From the NCBI GenBank assembly GCA_031308135.1, contig JAHLJT010004567.1, positions 131,725,060 to 131,789,059 on the forward strand: DNA of 64,000 nucleotides, written 5' to 3'. The position numbers were made by a program, and so were the translations under genes. Shown one piece after another: positions 58,372 to 64,000 of this stretch. The DNA comes from Acheta domesticus (taxonomy: Eukaryota > Arthropoda > Insecta > Orthoptera > Gryllidae). The notes beneath the pieces were generated by a model. It worked only from the letters and a program-made list of their open reading frames with translations. It made no database searches and was not told the DNA's origin. The first letter of the stretch is position 1. Each line of letters opens with the position of its first letter.

Positions 58372-59690
58372 GTACGGGAAATATATTTCTATATTTTTAA
58401 ATAAAAGTAAATGAAGACTCTATTTAGTGCATGGAAACAAAATTACTTTCCTTAACAAAACCCACGCCTCGCCATCTTCGAATTCAACTCTGAACCGAGC
58501 CCTAGGGTTGGTATGTAAATTCAGCCGTTGCACATTCACCTCTCTCTGCGAGAAGATTACCTCCACCACCGTGAGATCATTCGAGATCAATTGCCAATTT
58601 TGATTGCCAAACCCGTACAGGAAATTGCTATGTACAAGGAATACATTGCAGCTGGATGTGTGTTTCATTTCTATTATATCGAATTCACCGTTCAAATATT
58701 TGTTACATCTCTATATGCTGATTGGACGTGACTCCCGATGAGTGAGAGAAATCATTCTAATTGTACACTTCTCTAGTACAGTGTAAACATTAAAAAGATT
58801 CAAGATGTAATGGTAAGTGGGATTCTCGTAATCAACGTCATTGAAATTTGTCGCAACTTTTTCCTTTCTTAAAAATTGTCTCACTCCGTATTTTTAATAA
58901 GTTTATTGCAAGTTAAAAAATGATACTTTTGAAACTATACAAGGACTTGTGAATTTGTTTGAAAAAAAATATATTTAGCAGACAATTAAAGAAAATACAT
59001 CTGTCGTAAGTGAAAAAATTGATGCTCATCCGTGAAATGCGGGAAGTTGGATGGCAAATATAGCAACTCAACACGTTCTTCCCATGATGTTACGCAAGCA
59101 AAACGTCCATTCTACCTTAGAAAAAACGTCCCCACTTCATGTTTTCTTCCGCCTCCTCCCCGCAAAATGTTGTCTCTTGCTGCTGTGTAAGAGGTCCTTT
59201 AGTCTTTCTCTTTGGTTTTCAATTATTCACTTTCTTTTCCCCATTCCCTTATTAGATCATTCTAGTAATATTAAAAGTATTCTTTGTTAACAATACCCGT
59301 TAAAATAGTTGTGAAGATTCTTCTTTTGGATTTTCGAAGCGCAGTGTGTAATTATTTAAAGTTCTCCGAAGTTTGAATATAATCTCAAAAATATATATTA
59401 ATTTCACTTTGTCCCTGACATTCTCAAAAGATAAAATTTGTTTTAACTGCATTATAATTTCACATAACATGGCAAAGAGAATCAAAAAACTAAATTTTAC
59501 AAAACAATTACAAAATAATATCGTCGTGATGCTAACATTAGCCGATATTTCAAAATCTCATCAGCAAAAACAAAAGGCATAACCACAAACTATTTTCGTG
59601 CTGGTTCATTCATTTTATTACATCATTTCAAAAACAAAAACAAAACAAATCCAAAACAAAGCAAACAAAAAACATCACAACAAACTTTAC
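58372..59690. other. AT-rich flank, no feature recognised
   Basis: A 92-residue minus frame (58420-58695) has no known domain. An A/C-rich run is at 59630-59690. Confidence 0.3.
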
Positions 59691-59694
59691 AAAC

Positions 59695-60000
59695 CACGCG
59701 ATGCACTTCGTTAGTTCGAAGTCCCTGAAGGGAGTTAGTGTGAGCACCACGGCAATGTTTCCCTTCGGTGCCGAGCACACAAACAGAGTTACAAGGTTAG
59801 CGACGGGAAGAGCGTTAGGGGGTGCGCAGGACGCTGCGCAGGCGGTCGCGTCGGTGGCGCCGATGTCAGAGTGGCGCCGCGACGCTGCGACACTTCCACA
59901 CCCGCGCCGGAGCTCCCAGAGGCGCCGCGACGCCCCGACCATTCTCCACGGCCTCCTGTCCCCGACACGACTAAGGTTCATTTCTGGACGGCCATGAACA
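59695..60000. other. GC-rich island with an open frame of uncertain status
   Basis: The minus strand is open from 59981 to 59628 (117 codons), including ALPVANLVTLFVCSAPKG and VVLTLTPFRDFELTK, which look more protein-like than chance but end in a phenylalanine-rich artefact. The plus strand is open too. It could be a repeat or a host first exon; I cannot tell. Confidence 0.3.
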
Positions 60001-61135
60001 GGCCTTCGCTTTATTATGAATTTAGCTCCTACGCTTTATGGCAATATCTGGGATGATGTCCTGAATTACACGAATAACGTTATATCAATGGTGGGAATGA
60101 CTTGCAGGGAAAACTGGAGGACTCCTAGAAAACTAAACGCAAACCTGCTTTGTTCACCAAACAAGTCACATGCAACGACGCAATGAAATTAGGTAGTCTT
60201 TCCAAATCGAGCCTTGGTTTAACATTAGCGTACCTGCAACATTCTGGAAATATTTCGAGATTATGAAGAATGAACCTAGTATGCCTAGGGAGGCAATGCA
60301 AAAAGAAAGATAGAATGCCGACTGTAACACGTTCAATAAGATAACGCGTGTTACTGATCGTGGAAATGCCGTACACGACCGATTAGAGCAGTCGGCATTT
60401 AGAATTGTGGAGCGTGCAGTGACGTCGGCCAATATCGTAACGAGTGTCGAAAGAACTATGAGTGAAAATCTAATGTCAGTCAGAATGACAGTATTCCATA
60501 CTACGGAAAAAATTAAAATTTAAGTTCGTACAAATTACTAGTTCAATTAATAAAAATAGTATGGTTTCTGTGTGTGAATTTCAGTCAAGAAATTCCAACT
60601 CTGATATTTCTGACGTTTAGAGAGACTGGATTCAATATTTATCAAAAAAATATAGGTGACCCAAAAACTTCCAAGGATTTGTTAAGAATCAGTGGATTTT
60701 AACCCCAAAACCCATAGATTTTCAGGAATAAAATTTCGAAAATTTTCTTTCGTACATTTTAAAACAGGCAATATTCAATAGATTTCTAACGACGATAAAA
60801 CAGTATAGATGCGAGTTTTCGTAATTTTTGAAGATTTTTACAAATTTTTGAAGTTAAATGCTTTACCTTAACGAAGGTAAAAATAGAGTTTTATTAATAT
60901 TAGAGACAATAAAAACATTTGATAATAGTGAATTAGTAATTTGCGTTTACTAATCTTCAATCTTTTCTGAATTTTAATGTCTCTACTGTAACAAAAATGT
61001 GATTGATATGTAACGAAGAGTGTAATAAGATTTGACTAAAAGAAAGAATTTTGAAACTTTCCCTCCCTGAAGGCGCCCCTGAGAGCTCAGCGACAGTTGC
61101 GGCTGCTGCGACGTAATGGCCGGAAGGGCACTCAC

Positions 61136-61282
61136 GGAGATGGTGCGCACTTCGTAGCGGCTGGTGAGGCGTCGGATGCGCGAGTACTCCTTGATGTAGC
61201 GGTCGCTTTTCTTCTCGTCGCCCCCCGCGGGGGCGTCCGCCGCGTCGGAGGCGGCGTCGGGCGACGATTCGGCGGCGGCCAT
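61136..61282 (-). CDS. First coding exon of an unrecognised host gene
   Basis: The ATG at 61280-61282 sits in a strong context (GCGCCATGG). The 49 codons read an Ala/Asp-rich start (MAAAESSPDAASDAADAPAG), then EKKSDRYIKEYSRIRRLTSR and YEVRTIS, ending at a perfect GTGAGT donor at 61135-61130, phase 0. GC content and codon use differ sharply from the AT-rich surroundings. The basic amphipathic second half looks conserved, but I do not recognise the family. The rest of the gene would lie downstream on the minus strand, probably beyond a long intron; no second exon was found within the window. Confidence 0.65.
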
Positions 61283-61304
61283 GGCGCGGCCCCCGCCCCC
61301 CTGC

Positions 61305-61770
61305 AACACGCGCCCTCGCTGCCCACCCCGCCCTCGCTGCTCTCCCCGCTATCAAGACATTTGCTCTCGCTGCCCACTCTGCCCTCGCTGCGCTCCTCCC
61401 TGTCAAGGCACTCTCTCTGCTCACCCTGCCCTCGCTACCCGTCCTGCCTACTCTGCCTTCGCTGCTCTCCTCCCTGTCAAGGCACTTGTTCGCTCTGCCC
61501 ACCCTGCCCTCGCTACCCGTCCTGCCCACCCTGCCTTCGCTGCTCTCCTTTCTGTCAAGGCACTTGCTCTCGCTGCTCACACTGCCCTCGTTGCCAATCC
61601 TACCCTCGCTGCTCATGCTGCCAACTGCTGTTGATGCCTACCCAGCCCTCGCTGCCCCCCCTGACCTCGCTACTCACCATACTCTTGTATCCCACCTTGC
61701 TCTCTCTGACACCGTGCCCTTGGTGCTAACCCTGCCCATCCTGCCGTCAAGGCCCTCGCTGCCCTATATG
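61305..61770. repeat. Minisatellite (CTCGCTGCCCACCCTGCC-type), upstream of the exon
   Basis: Irregular 15-18-bp units combine into a higher-order unit of about 100-110 bp that includes TCCCTGTCAAGGCACT (at about 61408, 61471 and 61550). Relative to the minus-strand gene it occupies the 5' UTR or promoter. Long frames on both strands here are repeats of the unit. Confidence 0.85.
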
Positions 61771-61799
61771 TCATAGCTACTCGTACAGTCTATTTTCCT

Positions 61800-63560
61800 T
61801 GTAGCCCTCGCTTATGTCTATCACCTCGTTCTTACAATTCTTTCTGGTCTCACTTCGCGTCTGCGACTGGGACTAGGCTTGCGCTTTGACACAAAAGACC
61901 ACACGAACCGAGAGAGATACCTTCTTCAGTTTAGGTGTTTTTGAGTCAATGTCGCCTTATGAGCTCAAATTGGGGTAAAGGATTATTATCCTCAAACATA
62001 CTGCACACTTCTAATATTGTATTCTTCATTTTTCTTCATTCGTACACATAAAATGAAAAATGTTCGTTCACTTTCATGAAAAGCTAAATACAATTTTCAT
62101 CTACTACACAGAATAAGAAATTAAATAAGTTGGTTTTATACTGAAAATTTACATAATTGCTCCTAGAGTAATCAGATATTAAATTTGAAAACCAGTTAGA
62201 GATTTTCGCGCAGGGTAGCTACCGGCACCCGGATAGTCATCATTATGTTATTAATATAGTTAAGATTTTCTGCCATACAGTGTAAACCGGTGGTAAGTTT
62301 ATTACTGTCATCACTCAGACAAGGGTACACATTTGTGGAAATTAAGAAGTATCAAAAGTCATGAAGTTCACCATTATGTAATTAAAATAATATCAATGGC
62401 AAAGACTTATATCTGTTTGAACAATGAATAGACTGACTAAAGCTGCCGTTTGTATTCAATTAAATGGTCGGGACATCTCATCGTCTGCTATTGACTTTTT
62501 GTCCAAGCATTTACGATCAATTTTTTATTATATGTTTATGTATGAATGATAATCAGATTTTAGCGTATGTCAATACGCGTTAGACGTTGAATAAAGGTCA
62601 TAAAATTCCTATTAAATGCAACACCTTTAAATTATTTCCATTATAGCGCATATAATTTATTTATAATAGAGGTTTGCTAATGATTGCATGCACAAACATT
62701 TCACGTAATAATGTTGACTGAATTTAATTAGAATTATTCAGTTTATATATGCTTGTGGTAAACTCAATAACTGGAACGTCCCCATCATTTACCGCCACAT
62801 AATTTCCATTTCAATGGAATCTATATTAGCTGGCACAGAGATGTTATAGCACAGAGACGTATCCAATTGCAGGTTTGCAAACATCATCTAGCGTGTTTCC
62901 CAGCGTGATGTTTTCCTTCTTTATAATGCTGGTATTATATTTACTAAATTATTTTTCTTTTGTAAACTTAGTAATTCGAATTTGAATAGATTACAAAACA
63001 ACTATTCCTGCAATTAATCAATAAATATACCCTTAATGTAGTTTTATATAGTGCAAGAGTTGAAAAATTGCATAAAACTACAATTTATAGTAAGCGACAA
63101 TGCAATAAGAAGGAAGCAAACATCGGAGTAAATCCAATATTTAGAACACTTTAAAATGATAATGAATATAATCAAATACTTTACAATGCGTTTCTTGAGT
63201 ATTGTTGCTAATAAAACTCGATGCATTTCAGCATCAGCTGCCAGTGTTTGGTCCTTTTCAGAGCTGTATGTTTTTCTGTTCTTTGTATCCATGTTCCTTC
63301 GAATACAATGTAGCACCATGCCCGAAATTATAATTCAGGTCAAGTAAAATATTAAAACGTATTTATGAGCGATACGTCCTAAAACGTTTTAATTTATTTT
63401 TGGACACGTATTGGCTTAAAACAAAGAAATGCAGACAATGGGCTTTAACACGGCTTGACGCACGGGTCTGGTCAGCACATACCGCTGGCCCATGGATGAC
63501 GACAGAAGGCCAGTATTTTCTCCCCATCACGCGCAGCCGGCCAGTATGTATGCTGGCTAC
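61800..63560. other. AT-rich region, nothing recognised
   Basis: No exon, transposon or RNA gene could be supported. Confidence 0.35.
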
Positions 63561-63570
63561 GTTCCCGCTT

Positions 63571-64000
63571 TTCACATTTCCCTCTCTCTCTCTCTCTCTC
63601 TTGACGCTTTCCCTTCGCCTCTCCCATCACATCTATATTTCTACGTGTCTCTTTCTCTCTGCCAGATTCTTCCTTTTCTTTTGTTTTTATTGCCCATGTT
63701 CTTGACTCATTCCCTCCGTCTCATTCTTGTCGTTACTCTCTCTATGTATTTCTATCTTCGCCTCTCGTGTCTTTCCCCTTTCCCCATCTAACTCATCCTC
63801 TTTCTTTCCCGCACCTATTCCTCTCTCGTCTCTTTCCCTCGTCCCTTTTCTCGGTCGGTATTTCCTTCCTTGCATCTTTCTCCATCTGGCTGTCTCTCCT
63901 TCCTTTTCCACTCCCCTCTCTTTTCCCAGTCTTCTCTTTTGCTCTCTCACATTCCATTTCCACGGATTTATCATTGCCCCCAATGTTTCTGCCATTTTAG
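63571..64000. repeat. Long pyrimidine-rich tract with (CT)n core
   Basis: A perfect CT run (63581-63601) opens a 430-base stretch in which C and T dominate the plus strand, continuing to the window edge. Frames through it are serine/leucine/phenylalanine-rich (plus) or arginine/glutamate-rich (minus) artefacts. Confidence 0.85.

Noticed and set aside
60957..61616. Long minus-strand frame (219 codons) and its plus-strand counterpart at 61097-61729
   Set aside because: The repeated SEGRVG-type and CPRYPS-type peptides simply translate the minisatellite; only the overlapping 49-codon exon in another frame has start, composition and donor support.
63687..63995. Charged minus-strand frame of 102 codons at the window edge
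   Set aside because: It is the complement of the pyrimidine tract; low complexity only.

Overview
This is nuclear DNA of an arthropod, most probably an insect. It is AT-rich with small GC islands, has spliced coding exons separated by kilobase introns, and is dense in decayed transposable elements. I could not name the species. There are no bacterial operons, CRISPR arrays or intact structural RNA genes.

The one host gene I recognise is a divergent calmodulin (insect 'neo-calmodulin' type) on the minus strand. Three certain exons lie at 40327-40462, 37068-37203 and 30621-30770. A possible first exon, only ATG, is at 42291-42293, and a possible last exon at 30156-30199. Splice phases match the classical calmodulin gene, but one extra A in a homopolymer (30755-30760) breaks the frame just before EF-hand 3. 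A second host exon, 61136-61282 minus, is a well-formed first coding exon (49 codons, strong Kozak context, GTGAGT donor) of a gene I do not recognise.

Layout: 0.3-1.1 kb, tandem copies of a repeat carrying GACGGACGG runs; 2.28-2.55 kb, a CpG-rich island with CTCF-like and X-box-like sites; 3.29-5.17 kb and 14.03-15.09 kb, inverted copies of one long repeat enclosing a cluster with a Ty3/gypsy relic (9.4-10.9 kb), a truncated R4/Dong element (10.9-12.2 kb) and a Jockey-type fragment (12.6-13.6 kb). At 16.1-19.6 kb are an inverted 310-bp repeat pair, a GC-rich stretch and a Jockey RNase H/3' end. From 19.7 to 27.5 kb the sequence is mostly anonymous and AT-rich. At 27.6-28.9 kb are low-complexity sequence and tandem repeats. 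At 30-42 kb is the calmodulin-like gene, whose introns hold a heat-shock-element island, a broken copy of a multi-copy arthropod gene family and two tRNA-derived repeats. At 44.7-45.2 kb is a candidate solo LTR, and at 47.3-48.1 kb a spliced relic of a Crypton-like (tyrosine-recombinase-related) gene.

The most informative region is 49.3-58.4 kb. A nearly full-length CR1/Jockey-type LINE (plus strand) ends in a TTA-repeat tail, and that tail is interrupted by a complete R4/Dong-type retrotransposon (minus strand) with an intact 1205-codon ORF. Dong elements are known for inserting into TAA repeats, so this LINE's tail has probably served as the target. A tRNA-derived SINE at 38.9-39.25 kb shares the LINE's 3'-terminal hairpin, the usual sign of a SINE mobilised by a partner LINE. 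The 5' end of the R4/Dong element can be drawn as a partial HDV-like ribozyme fold. The strongest leads are the nested LINE/Dong pair, the SINE-LINE shared tail, the two spliced gene relics and the calmodulin homopolymer frameshift.
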